DNA of 64,000 nucleotides from the NCBI RefSeq assembly GCF_037042905.1, contig NC_087252.1, positions 14,813,201 to 14,877,200 of the forward strand, in the 5' to 3' direction. This stretch comes from Lytechinus pictus. Taxonomy: Eukaryota; Echinodermata; Echinoidea; Temnopleuroida; Toxopneustidae. The position numbers and the translations under genes are program-made. The stretch's first letter is position 1, and every line of letters begins with the position of its first letter. Positions 11,401 to 26,400 of this stretch are shown here, piece by piece. Under the pieces are notes generated by a model. It did no database searches, had not been told where the DNA came from, and saw nothing but the letters and a program-made list of their open reading frames with translations.

Positions 11401-14400
11401 GACCACCCCCAGACGAGATGAAGTCGTTCCCTATTATGAGAGCGTTTCCTTTCGTCGAAGAAGTCCACATTTCGTAGTGCTGAAAGACAAAACAAATCAA
11501 GCGCATGTTATTCATGTATGCCCGAAATGTCAGGGTAAATCTTTTTTCGCGTTTTTCATTTGTATCTAATTTAGTCATTTTCAAGTCATCATATGTATTT
11601 CGATACATAAATGGAAGAAATAAAAACAAAAAGAAATCATAATTGAAAACTAATGTATATAGAGAGTAAGATATGACTCCCAGTAAGACCGAAGCTGATG
11701 TTTCATATTTGACTATGAGTTCTGAATGTATAAGACTAGTTTTAGCGTCCGTATTCCTCTTTAATTGATAAGCCAAGCTTTCAATATACTGTATATATGT
11801 ATGTATATATATATATATACTGTATATATATACACTGGATATGTGTGTATTGATACATATATATATATATAGAGAGAGAGAGAGACAAAGAGAGCCTCCA
11901 AAAATATTTGCTTCGACACTGTAAAAGCAGCAGAAGATCTACACTGGAAGTAAAACAAAATATCCTTATAGTAACGTGGCTATTGTAAAATCTAATGAAT
12001 TGTATATCATTAGAATCAGAAAAGAATAGCCTTCGTTTTTCACCTAGTACAAATTGCTGTCAGTCATTCAAGAATGAAAATGGTAGATTAAGTGAGATAT
12101 TGCATATATTCAGACCTGTCTGTGATCACTAAAATAAATAAGGAAATAAAAATTTAATCTGATTGCACTAATATACAAACGTCAATCAGGTGTCAGCAGT
12201 TGGACATTAGACATTCTTTTATTTTGAAATGCGTGAAATTTAAGAACTGTTTATGAAATGAAAGCATTACATTTCATCACGTCTCTGGGGGGAAAATGAA
12301 ATATGTCATCCGATTTTAGGAAAGCTCGGTTGCGAAATTCTCGCATAGTTCATTATCTCCGTTCACAGTGTTCTCAATGTTCAAATCAAATCATACCAGA
12401 TCTTGATCAGGAACATAACTTTGTGGAACTGGTTTCACTTTGCAATCCTTCCATTTGCCTAGATGACAAGAATGAAAAATTGAGTAATGCAATGAATTGA
12501 TTACATGACAATTGATTCTTAATAAAACAAGAGTAAAGCAAGGTTATGAACATGATAAAAATATATCATTCAAGATAGATAACTTGTCTGAATTAGATTC
12601 ATCAGATTAGACATAGATTAAACCTATAAGTTTAGCCGGGCAAAAAAAGTTTTCAGTAAAACCAGAAAATCGAGAAAAAAAAGGTGTTAGTACGGTATGT
12701 TTCTGCGAAAATCAATCAAACAATAAAGGGTCATTTGTAATCTTTATTTTTTTATTCTCCCTCGTATGTCATGGAATGTAACGATATACAATTTTATTTT
12801 CTCAGAAAAAAATGTAAATGTTTCAACCTGTTCGTCCAATGTATCATCCGACAAATTTTTCGATTATTTGATGAATTTTATTTGCAATTATCGTTTTAAC
12901 AAAATATAATACCAGAAACAAATACATGATTCGTTTACATTCATATAAACAAACATCATGATTGGTTGAGATGACACAGAACAAATAAAAATCAACCCCA
13001 AAATCAGGTCATTACAACATCATAGTAGTATGATATTAACTTTTTACTATGGAACTCAGATCGAATTATATATAGCGCTCAGGGTTTGTGCCGCTAAAAA
13101 CAGTGCGCATGATGCGCGTGATTTTACGAACTGACTCAAAACCCCTGGTTTTGGTAAAAAAAAAAAAACAGCTTCGGTTTCAAAGTTAGCTAATAATGAA
13201 CCTTCACAACCATAATAAGTGGACATATGCTTTATTATTTCAGATTGGGTAATACCTCGTCCTCGTCCTCATATCCTGAGATCGGTTACGAACACCACGA
13301 TAACTGATCGCGAAAATTTTGAAGGACTCACAAATTTTCTGCGATCAATACGATTGCCTCGACTGGTTTGATACGATTTCATTCGATCTCATGCTATCAT
13401 TACTATACGATTAAGACCACAATTTCAATTCAATCGTGTCGCGAACCAAGAACAGTGGGAACTGGGTGTAAAGGATAACTCATGTTAATGATAACGTACG
13501 TGTTTCAGTCTGATCAGTGGAAGGACTGCTATCGGTTTCTTCAACTGCCATCGGTTCCACATCTGCAATAATATTAGAAATAAGAATGAATGAATGTACC
13601 TCAATCTCAAGGTAAATAAACATGGGAAGATAAAGAGGTTTTAAAAAGGGAATGACGTGAAGAGAAACAAAAGAAACGGGGGACTGGGAGAATAGAAAAT
13701 TTGCAACTGGGTAAATAAAGCGATGTGAACGCATTCAAAACGCTCATTCAAAGAGATGCTTCAAACGCCTCAATATACCTTTTTGCTGTATTTGGTTTGT
13801 ATGCTGCTGTGTATACATTTTCCTCCCCTGTCCTTGAATGATTTCTTCCTTCACTAAATAAATTTATCAAACCTTATAATATACAACCCTATGTTTACAT
13901 GATTTACAATTTATGTTTATCTGTTTATCTTCTCACGTTTTCTAAATGGGCATGCAGGTGAAATTAAATTTCACTCTTCATTTATCATTAATAATTGTAG
14001 TTTCATGAATGGTCTTTGTTATCTCTCTCTTCCTTCTTCTCTCCACCTTTATTTTCTTTCGCTCATCTCACTACCATGTCACTCGTCTACTACCATTTGG
14101 TCTATCATCAGTTCGTCTACACATGGTCCACTTTCATTTAGTATAATGCCATTACGTCTAATAACCAGTTGGTCCAATAGCCATTTAGTCCATATACCAT
14201 TTGGTCTATAAATTAAACTAAAGTGTTAATTGTGCAAAATGAATGAAAAGAACATGGGTATTAGACCAAATGGTTATTAGACGAAATGGTAATAGACGAA
14301 ATGGTGATTAGACGAAGTGATGATTGGACCAGATTGGACTATATGGATGTTAGACGAAATGTTGATGTACGGAATGACATTAGACTAAATGAAGGTAGAT

Positions 14401-17400
14401 CATGTGGGGAGTGGACAAGTTGGCAGTGGACGAATTGGCAATTCACACTCTGAAGCCTTGTGCGAAGTTTCATGGAAAAACTGTTGGCAGAAGTAATAAA
14501 AACCGTCCATGAAATAAACCCTTATTTCACTTTTGTTTAAATTTTTACTTCCTCTCTCGTAGACATTGTGTACAATATGGGTGCATATGTTTAGGAATAA
14601 GTAACCCCTTATTCAATATGGTGGAACATTTTTCAAGGCTGTCCTTAGCAATGTCATTTGGCAGTAATGCTTATCAACCTATGGGCTAGCCTCTTGTCGA
14701 GGCCCTAGCGGCTGCTTCCTGAACGAAGCGAGCCAGGGCCTCTTGACATCTGAGCCGAATTTCACCGAATTTCTTTAGTTTTTTATTGTTTTTACTGATA
14801 TTCCGACCAAAATTGGTCGGTGAAATCATCCAATGAGAGCGCAGGCTGCAATGACGTCATAATGAATATTCATGAGCTCATTTTGAATGGCGACCCGTGG
14901 ATTATTGGCGAAGAGCATTGAATATGCCTCTAAGATGCTGAAAATTTACCGATTTAAGGATTTGCAAGTCGATGAAATTATATCTGCACTGAAAGGCCGA
15001 GATGTGTTTGTAAATCTACCCACAGGATATGGAAAAAATGTAATCTTTCATGCGATTCCACTTTGCGTCGTTTATCGATCTCCGCGGTGCAGTAACGGAA
15101 TGCTTGAGTCGAGTTGTTCAGTTGGTGCTTCCCGGCCTTGATTCGAGTCTGACCAGGCCGATCTACTGGGAAGTTTCGGGGCGGTGATGGGACTGTTACG
15201 GCTAGTACTAGTAGTAGTAGCACCACTACTTATGGCATTTTGCTGGTTGTAACCCCTTTAGTGTCCCGCAATTAAATGAATCCCTGCAGAATAGTGGACT
15301 ACTAGTATTCCGAACCCCGGACGAAACAGCTTTATCATGTCATTGGTTTACTAGGTGACCGGTAATATTCATGACTCATGTATATTCATTAGGAAGACGT
15401 TCCTCATGAATATATAATTCAGCTCAGATGTGAAGAGGCCCTGGCTCGCTGCGCTCGCTTCGCTCGGGAAGCAGCCGCCAGGGCCTCGACAAGAGGCTAC
15501 CTATGGGCAGAATTCTTTGCAAAAACCAAATCGATTTGTTTATTTATGGATGAGTGAGCCCACATCAAAGGGGAAAAGGGGCATTTTCAATGTCAAAGAC
15601 TCATTTTGAGGAGTAATAAAGTGAAAATGTGAGCAAATTCGGTTTCAAATGTGGCTTAATTGCCATTTTTTTATCATCCATAATTTTTATCACCACATAT
15701 ACTTTCCAAACTTTTTACATTTTCATGATTGAGGGAGCACAATCGAAAACTTGGGAATGAATAGTCTTTATGCTGCATAAAGGTATTCTTTCCCCAACAA
15801 TTTCTGAGAATCAGCAGAATTTATAAACAAATCAGTGGTGGATCTAGAATTTAAAAATGGGGAGGGGCCGAGTAACTCGGCATTTTCCAATTTCCTTGAC
15901 ATGTTAACCCCTATGATGATACGTCACAAAAATGTACTCACTCAACCGTGAACAAACAAAATTGTGTGTGGAATGGCTAAATGATGGATCGTAAAACAGC
16001 ATAAAACCAAAAAATTAACCTAAAAGCAACCTTTGCCCAACTTTGTATTTACACAATCTGAAAAAAGACTCTTGTGACTTTCAAAAATATTAGTTTTCAA
16101 TTCATTCTTTGATTACTCATGCATGACTCATTCGATCAATCTTATTTTTCCCAGGAGTTGCTTAAAGTGATCATTTAACTTTGTTCTGATTTAAAAAAAT
16201 CTCCTTTTGGTTCCTGAAAATGGGCTGAACATTAGGCTTATAGTGTAAAAATACCATCCCAAAAGTTTCAAAGTATTATATTTACAGCATCAATTTTAAA
16301 ACCTTGGAGATGTAAACCAAAGTTTGAAATAATTGGGAGCTGGTTTCAATGGCTATGTGTATACAGGGAATCTGTGCACCACAACACATTAATTCTAGAT
16401 GAATACAGCATGACCTACATACAGTGTGTACAAGGTATACACTGAATGTACAGTGCAGCTAATAGTGTGTGTATAGGAGATACACACAACAGAAGGCAGT
16501 CAAAATAGCCAACGGACTTTTTGAATTGGAGAAAACTGGTCATAAGCGGAACCCGTCTACTAGACGGTTCTCAAAATCAGGCTAATAAATTGCTACTTGT
16601 ATCTAAATTTGAGTTTTTCATCCTATATTGTGGTCGGTTTCAGGGTTTTTGAAGACAAATACAGGCACTCATACGCACATTTCAACTCAGTTTGATAATT
16701 TTTTTAATCAGCTGCTCACAAAGTTAAACGATCCCTTTAATGAGTAAAGAAATTATTCCGTTCGAAAGTAATTTGATATAGGGGGAGTTACTTTTTTGTT
16801 GTGTATAATTTATTCGTATTACAACTCATTCAAGCCATCTCATTCCCATTTTTCCCACTCCATGGTCCATCATTAGTTTTATATACACGTATATGAATCT
16901 CTTTGTCTCTCTCTTTCATTCTCTTATAATCTCTATCTCATTCCCTTTTTTTTCTCTCCTGCTTTCTTAGTGTTGAATTGTAACTTAGTATTTAATGTGT
17001 ATTTATTCCTCCTAGTTACATCATTGAATTGTTTTCATTTAAACAGATGTTTTAAGTCTGCGAATATTAATGTGTGCTTAAATTGAATTTAATTGAAATT
17101 TGAATTATTATCAATGTCAACCTCATGTAATCCGGCCTTTGGGCTGAATTATGTTTTTTTTTCTAAATAAATATCATTTTACGACTACTGCTTGTTCTTT
17201 AACTTATTCTTATTCATGTTCTTGGGGAAACGGGGGTGCTGCGCATGGTATTCTCATTAGGAAGCACCCTTTGTAAATCTGGTAGAAATGTTACCCGAAA
17301 ATTAAACTTTTAGTAAAAATCTTTTTTGTCAAATTTGTACTCAAAGAAAACCACCTTCTTCTTGTAACGAATCCGTTTTTAACAATTTAAACCAGCACCC

Positions 17401-20400
17401 CTGTAAAAACAATTAAAGGGGAATCCAGCCTTGGCCATAAAATGTTGTGTTGGGAAGTAGAAAAATAAAGTGAACAGAATGGTGAAAGTTTGAAAGAAAT
17501 CGGACAAGCAATAAGAAAGTTATAGCTGCTTTAAAATTGAGATCACTAATACTATGTAGATTTCAAATTGGCAACTGGGTAAGTAAATCATGACAACGGG
17601 CAAGGACAACTTTCGCATAGGCCATGTACTTTATTATCAGGGATTTGTGGTTTTCTCTTAAGTACCCATTCCCCTGGGGCAGTAATATAAATATAACCCA
17701 GGTAGTATATTGTTTTATGTCCTCATGAAAGAAAAATCAAATTTGAAATAAAACTTTTTGGAAAAATGAAATTTTAGCCATAATATGTATTGGAGTACAT
17801 GGAAGAGTAGTCCTTGCCTTACATCACTATGACATCCCATATGCGGCCAATTTGAAGTCTCCATGGGTATAGCGATTACCAATATTTACAACTGTTAAAA
17901 TTTCATAACTTTCTTGTTGTTTGTCCAATATTGTTCAAACTTTGACCTATCAACTTGTCTGATTTTTCTTTTCCTTATTAAAACAAGTTTTTATTTGGGT
18001 TGGATTCCCCTTTAACAAATCGTTCTCAGTGCCCTGTTCTTATTCGTTTGTTTTTTTATTCTTGTTCTTTTTCGTATACATATTCTTATCATTTGAAATC
18101 ATTGCTAGAACTGTAATTGCCGGTGTCATCGTCGCCAAAATGATCACCGTTATTATTGTTATCATTATCATTAATATTAATAGTAGTAGTATTGTTAGTT
18201 GTAATAGAAGTAGAAGTAGTAGTTTATTTAGTGGTAGTACGTTAACATCCACCATTTGATTACAGAAACAATATTATAAGTACATTAAATTTCCTGCATA
18301 AAAAACACTATGCAGTTGGCCTACAATTCTATTCAGAAATTACCCAACCATAGTTTTAGGGAATATTTCATCTATATAATTTTTTTTTATACATAACAAT
18401 CCCATGCTAATTTAGATACTCTAACTCATATTCTCAATTCAGAATTCTCTAAAATATCCCAATGGTTTAAAACAAACAAACCCTATGGTTTAATTCAATA
18501 TAAGCAAAACCAATTTTATACACTTTCGAAAAGCTAATCCACACTTACCAGCTCCCAATTTATCAACTGACGGTTTATCTCTTTCTGAAAAGCACTCTAT
18601 CAAATTCTTGGGAGTAACAATTGACTCCAATCTAACGTGGAGTGAACACATACACAATGTACATACATCTATATCAAGAAACATAGGAATAATTTACAAA
18701 TTAAAAGACTTTCTTTCTGAAAAATCATTATTGGTTCTATATAACTCCCTAGTACTTTTACATATGATGTATTGCAATATTGTATGGGGTAAATGTAGTA
18801 TAATGAAAATAAACTCTCTTTTACCTCTTCAAAAACGAGCAATTCGTAACGTTACTCATTCACATTATTTTTCCCACGCAAAACCTCTATTTCAGCGTTT
18901 AAATGCTCTTAAAATACAGGATATTCACACTGAACAAACAGGTATATTTTTGTTTAGATACACTTACAATAAGCTCCCATCATTATTCCAGAATCTATTC
19001 AATTTAAATTCAAATATACATGTATATCCAACAAGTCATTCTTCCGATTATCATTTACACAACCCCAAACTTATTCTTGCTCAAAAATCAGTTCGCCATC
19101 ATGGACCAGATACATGGAATTCCTTACCACAATACTTAAAACAATGTCCCTCTCTTAACTCACTCAAATCATCCTTTAAAAAATTTATGACACGCAAATA
19201 CAATTCTGATTAATTCATGAATATATATAGAGTTCTTCGGGTCTTGGTCAATTTTTAATTTCTATCTGATCTCATAAAGTGTTACATCAGAAAAATTTAT
19301 GTATTGAAAAAAGTATAGTCATAGTATCAAACTTTTCTATCATTTCAAGCTGTAATCCTGGAACCATTCAATAATTCCTAATTAATACTACCCGCACGCC
19401 GTCATATATCGACACACACACACACACACCCTCAACACACACACTTATACATACACACACATTTCTAAATATACATTTGCACACACGCACACATTTGCAC
19501 ATGCACAAACACATGCAAACACGTGAACTGTGCACATAATGTCAGGCATACAAGGTCCTTGCATGTAAATATCGTATTAATAATATCTGTTTATAATTTA
19601 CTTAAGTCAATGCCCGATTTATATTTGACTTCGTTTTCTTTTTTTATTTCGCTATCACGTTTAAGGCCGCTGCCCTAGTCAAGCATTGCTCATGGTAGCG
19701 GTCTCCAGCATTTTTTTTCCTACTCAACAAAGTACAACATATAATATTGCAAACTAACAGTACCTATATACATTTTTGCCAATGAATTACTATTTTGTAT
19801 TCATTTTTGTAAAAGGAAATGTATCACAACTTTTTTAATGTTGTACATTATGTTTGTTACTAATTTCTATTGGAAAAATGCTGAAATAAAATAAAATAAA
19901 ATAAAATATATCAGCAATATATAACAGCAATAATTTACATATTTGTATTTTTACCCATAGACCAATCATGCGAAAAGGGTATGAGGAAGCAAATTTGAAA
20001 ACTTGTTCACACCAAATTTTGAATAATATGCATCACATTTGATAAAAAAAAATTATATTACCGCCATATTAATTACCTGCTTTGTTTTCAAGTAAATAGC
20101 TAGAAACAAAATCAGTGCAAATACAACGCTCATAGTCCTATTATAGTATGGCTAGTATTTCCTTTAAAAATCCTTGTAGACGAGTCAATATATGGTTTGG
20201 CCGGAACACATTGCAACATAACGTTTTTCAACTGTTTTGGGCAGTATTTGACCTCAGGAATAACATGCTAAAAATCTACCAAAATCCGCATGCGGGAAAA
20301 TAGTTATTTTCAAGATGGTGTCCAAGGTGGCCACCATTCACTGAAAATGGATATAACTCACTCATTATCAACCCCAGAGTCATATATCGGTTCATATTTC

Positions 20401-23400
20401 ATGGTCCAGTGGGTAAAATCCAAGATGTCGCCCAAAATAGCTGCCGTAGGCTAAAAATCATTTGGCTTTAATTTGGTTTCTATTCAATGGTTTTGAGGGT
20501 GAAGTAGTACATCGGGACAAGTTACAATGACAGCCAGTGGTCTGGTGTGTCAAAAATTCCAAGATGGGCTTCCAAAAATTTAGTTTAAAATGGCTTTCGA
20601 TACTTGAAATAGACATAGGTCATATCATATCCACCTGGGAGATATGATTTTAGTGTCGAGACCATGGTTTCAATTGTCAAATAATACATTGGAACAAGTT
20701 ACAAGGACAGTCCATTGTCCGATAAGGTAAAAAAGAAAATTTGAGTAAAAAATCAACCAAAACCCAGTTTGTTCAATATCTGGGAATATGATTTATGTGC
20801 ATTAACCATGGTTGAATGTTTAAAATAATATATTGGGATAAGTTACAAGGACAATCGGTGGTCAAGTACATGTATGTCCAAGGGTCCACGGTAGCTTTAA
20901 AAAAATAGTATAAAATAGCCGCAGTTACTTACAAATTGACATAGTTCGTTTAATATCCGTCAGTGATTTCGATGTCTAAACCATGCTTTTAAAAGTTGGA
21001 AAATTAGTTACAATGACAGTCAGTGGTCCAGTATATCGAAAATCTAAATGGCTTCCAAAAATCTAAAATGACTGCTGTTACTTAAAAATGGACATAGTTC
21101 ATTTAAAATCCACCAAGGAGATATGATTTTGGTGTCCACGCTATGGTTTCATGGTTAAAATAATACTTTGGACTGGTCACATTGATATGCAGTTGTGTTT
21201 GCCTAGAAATCCAAGAGGGTTTTCAAAAAAGGCATCTAAACCACTTATATCACTCAATAATGGTCAGAGTTCTATAATATCATCTGTGAGAAATAATGTT
21301 CGTGTCTAAACTGTGGTATGAAAGGTCAAAAAGTACATTTGGACAAGTAACAAGGATGGTTAGCATTCCATTTTCTCAAAAAATCCAAGGTAGATTCTAA
21401 AATTTCATAAAAATGGGTGCTGTTACCAACTCATAAAACAATATGAAAACTTATCAATATGCGTTCAAGTGTACGCACCAAAGTTATTTTCTCACAGGTT
21501 GATATTGTATGAACAATGTCCACTTTTAAGTAACAGCAGTCACTTTAGAACCAATTTTCTGAAGCTAACTTGGATTTTATTGCACAATAGACAACTGCAT
21601 ATCATGGTAACCAGTCCCAAAGTATTTCTTACCCTTGAAATCCTAGTGTAGACACCAAAATAATATCCCCAGGTGTATTTGTAATGTTCCTTATCCACTT
21701 AAAACAATAAGACCCAATTATTAAGCCATCTTCTATTCTCGAACATGCTTCACACCTGACTGCCCTTTCAAACTAGCCCAATGTATTACTTGACCTTTAA
21801 ACTCTAATGTACTGACACCAACATCATATCTCCAAGATGTATTTCAAATAAACTATGTCTACTTTTAAGTATTTAAGTTTTTTAACATTCCAGACCACTG
21901 ACTGTTCTTGTAACTTACTCTAATGTATTACTTGACCATTTTAACCATGATTTAGACAGCAAACTCATATTCCCCAGCCAGATATCGAGCAAACTATGTC
22001 CTTTGCTAAGTAACATCAGACATTTCTTTACTCCATTTTTGGAAACCATCATGGAATTCTGGACATACTAGACCAGTGACTGTCATTGTAACTTGTTCTA
22101 ATATATAATTTGACAATTGAAACCAGAGCTTAGACACCACCAAAGTCATGTCTCACAGGCGGATACAAAATGAGCTATGCTATAATTTCATGTATCAGCA
22201 GCCATTTAAGAATGATTTTTTGGAATCCATATTGGATTTTTTTATCATACCAGACCACTGAATGTCCTTAAATCTTGTCCTTATGTATTATTTGACCCTT
22301 GAAACCAGTGGTTTGGACACCAAAATCGCATCTTCCAGGCCGATATTAAATAAGCTATGTTCGTTTTAACTATCAGCAGCCAATTAAGAATCAATTTTGG
22401 AAAGCCATCTTAGATTTGTTGCCATACAGTGCAGTCAGACCGCAGGTCCCTATGCTAATGAGAAAAAAGGCCAGATTCATCCAAATCATCTCGTGGCTAA
22501 ATCCCCCTCCTTGCAAAATCTCGTGATTCGTGAGATTTTCTTTCTCTAAGAATTTACCTGTTTTAACCTCAAGTTAAATGAAATATTATTGCACCATCAG
22601 ATAGAGTAAAAGTTACTCTTTCATATTGGTAATTTATTTTGTATACAATATTTTGTTAAATAAGTAAATTTCTGGCCTGAAATTGTGCCTCAAAACTGAA
22701 TTTTCTTCCTGTTTTCTTTTGCAAATTGTGCAAAACTTTTTATTTTGAGCCTCAATGATATCTATATCACCATAAAGCTGAACTTCTGTACTTTCTCACA
22801 ATGACACTCTTGATATGCGGCACCTTTTAATCGGGTCAAGATCACACTTTTCCCACCAAGGTACAAGACGAGATTTCTGAAATTTTGTACTTGCATGAAA
22901 TCCAGAGTTCTGATTGGCTGGATAAGGTTCACAGAACAACAGGCGCGGGGTATTTGAGGAGATTACCACGTGGGAAGTGTGACCTTCCCACGAACCCAGG
23001 CACTGCAACCGTTGGAATTTGCCATTGTGTGGTCTTTTTGACCAATCAGAGTGCAGTATACTTGTTTTCAAGCTGCTTTATGTACTTGGCAAATGAAAAG
23101 TGTGATCTTGACCCGATTAAACCAATTCTTATTTTGAAACCTATATCATTTCAAAGCATACATATTCAGCTTTATCATGATATAAAAATCATTTGGGCTC
23201 AAACAAAAATAAAGTGTAAAAATAACAGCTTTTGTCAGGTGAAAATATTTATTTTGTAGCATATTTTAGATCAAAATTTTAACCTATATTACAAAATCTT
23301 TGAATAAATCCAAACACATGACCTGAAAGAATGATTCTTCTTCTTTACAATGGTACCAAATTCATGAAATTCGATGCATAATTAGAGCAGCAATGACCGA

Positions 23401-26400
23401 ATGAAAAGAGGTGTTTTGGTCCGCATCAAGCTCATTAAATATGCAAAACATCTCAAGTCATGAATATCACTTGGATGAAAGAAGCCACTTTCTTGGGACC
23501 TGCAGTCTGACTGAGTGGCACTGACTGTCCCTGCAACTTGTCCCAATATATTATTTGACCCATTTAACCATGTTATAGACACAAAATTATATTTCTGGAT
23601 ATTAAGCAAAATAGGTCGGGGTTTTTTAAGTAGCAACAGCAATTTTAGACGCCAATTTTGGAAGCCATCTTGGATTTTTTAACATACTCGACCACTGACT
23701 GTCCTTGTAACTTGTCCCAATGTATTATTTGACGATTGAAAACATAGTCTAACACCAAAATCGTATTCCCAGGCGGATATGAAATGACTGTCCATTTAAA
23801 TCATCAACAGCCATTTTAAACTCCATTTTTGGAAGCCATCTTGGAATTTTCGAACACACCAGACCATTGGCTGTCCTTTTAACTTGTTCCAGTGTACTAC
23901 TTTACCCTTAAAACCATTGAATAGAAACTTAAGTAAGTGATATATTATTGTGGATTTTTAGCCTACGGCAGCCATTTTGGGCGCCATCTTGGATTTGCCA
24001 GGTACACTGCATGGAGTGCTTATATTCACTCTAGCCTGTATTAACAAATTTGTTTACCCCCTAGACCATGAAAAATGAACCGAAATACGATTCTAGGGTG
24101 GATAATGATTAAGTTATATCCATTTTTAGTGATTGGTGGCCATCCTAGACGCCATCTTGAAAATAATCATGTTCCTGGATGCAGTTTTTGGTAGATATTT
24201 AGTCTGTTATTCCTGAGGTCAAATAGTACCAAAAAACCGTTGAAAAAATAATTTGTTGCGATTTGTTCCGGGTAAGGGTATTTTTGGTCGTATATTGTTC
24301 CGTCTATTAGTATTGTCACTTATAAAGCATACAAAATGGATTTACCACTTGGGTTTCCCGTAACTGGCCTGCTTGATTGCGGCTGGGCTGGCCTCATAGG
24401 TTCGTCAACTCTATCTATACAGTATATTAAAATAACAATGACAATAGCTAACGTTAACGAAATAATACCTTATTTATAGCATCAATAAACCAATTAAAGG
24501 GCTACTCCAGAATGAAAAAATGATTTCATTTGAACAGATCAAACATAAACAATGAAGATTTCATCAAAATCGGACAAGGAATAACAAAACTATGAAATTA
24601 AAAAAAAATTATTCATCATTTTTGTTAAACAGCTCTTTGTTCGTCCTTTAAGTTATTCCCATTTTTTTCTTTTGTATTTTATTTGAAATTAGGCATGATC
24701 CAATATTGTCCTCCAAGAATGACAAAAATTGGATTGACTACTGATTAAATGTGTAAAATATCAATTGCTCCAACTTAATTTTGTAACAAGGGAGACATCT
24801 GATACATACATGTATGAAAATATGTAATAATTATTATTTGATAAAATAACATACAGGGAAATAAAAGTGGAAACATGACATCATTAGCCCACTTTACTAC
24901 TCTTTAATTTTTCTATTTGTTATCAGATTTTTGATGAAATTCTCAGCATTTTTTTGGGGTGAATTTCACTTTATTTTCAGCCCAAAGAATCCATTTATTT
25001 ATGATGATCATGCATATGTATATTGTAAAACGTATAACAACATATGCAGTAGATTTTGCCAGTTAATGTTAATGTCAAGTTTGTTAACACACATTTATTT
25101 ATATATTTTAATTGTGTATAATTTATGGATGTGTATAGGTATAGGATTGTGTCTCTGTGTGTGTTAATATATTTAGTTAATCTAATTCAGCCTATTTCTG
25201 TTACTATGTTTTACCTGCTTATCTCTCTTGTTATAAATCCGAGCTGTATTTACAAGCATTTTTCTTGTTGATTGTCAGGCATTATTATATTCACCTTTTT
25301 CACCTAATTTCCTAAGATTATTTACATATACATGTACATTGTACTTTGTAATGTACATGTACTTTGTATTGATGTTCACTATATGTATATAACTTTAGTC
25401 TTGCTTTATCAGCTTTGTTTCTTTTTACTATACATGTTTGCGTATATTGTTATTTTGTATTATTACAAAGGGCATCATGAAAACCAGTATCTCTGCTGAT
25501 TGGGTTGCCCTTTTTAAATATATGCAATAAATAAAACAAAATAAATAAATAACACCAGCAAAGACAAAATCGATATAATACAATGTTTGAAGAAAAAAAA
25601 TTACTTATTCATATGATTATGCTCATTTTATTTTAATTACAGGAGTCTTAGTTCTACAATAATGAATATTGTCCTATTCATGCCTCTAAGAAAGTAATGT
25701 TGATAACGAGGGAAATGATCGTAAAATCGTTACCATCATGTCCATGCTTCTCCAAATTCTCCTCATTTTTTTCCAACAATGTCATTATCATTATCTATCA
25801 ATTTAATCCTTTATTTTTCTCAATTTTCCTCCTATCCTACAATCATCACATTCCTTTTTATTCCTTTAAGGACGTTCCACAGTTAAAGTGAAATCCATGT
25901 CATTTTCACCAAACTTTGCACATAGATACTTTAGAACCTTAATATTCGAAATATGCAAAAATTAACATAGGTCCATGTGCTTGATTTTTTGCTATAGAGC
26001 TTCAAAGTTCACCCAAATTGATGTTTTTAAGAATTGCGCATTCAAAAGAATTTGGCATTTTTAGACCGCCCAAGATTACTACAATGAGTTTAAACCTCTA
26101 TTACTCAGTCAAAATACATGAAAAAGTCATCAAATTTCGCAAGAGAGTTAATAATTGTATCGTTAGAATGGAGAATATATTTATAGTGCTATTTGTTTGC
26201 AATTTTAAGTTTAACAGCACTGTCAGTTCTTAAAAATGGCGTAAAAGATAACAAAATCCCAATCTAAAAAATGTAAAATTTTAGTAACAAACTACAAACG
26301 TACAATAAATGCTGCACTTTATTAAAAATCCATGTCATTTTCACAAAAATTTGCAGAGTTGTAGAGGAAGGTATACCTAAGAGGTACAAACATAAAAAAA

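Larger units (their letters stand above)
18340..19910 (+). mobile_element. LINE 3' fragment (CR1/L2/Jockey-type), 5'-truncated
   Basis: A conceptual reverse-transcriptase C-terminus starts near 18400 with a frameshifted thumb region, then reads on at 18608-19213. The 3' UTR ends in repeated AAATA units at about 19884-19906, a common CR1/L2-type end. A CA-rich microsatellite lies in the 3' UTR. The insertion is in caspase intron 1, opposite in orientation to the host gene. Confidence 0.7.

Noticed and set aside
18029-18259. Apparent membrane-like proteins on both strands
   Set aside because: Trinucleotide microsatellite yields Ile/Val/Ser-rich frames; not a gene.
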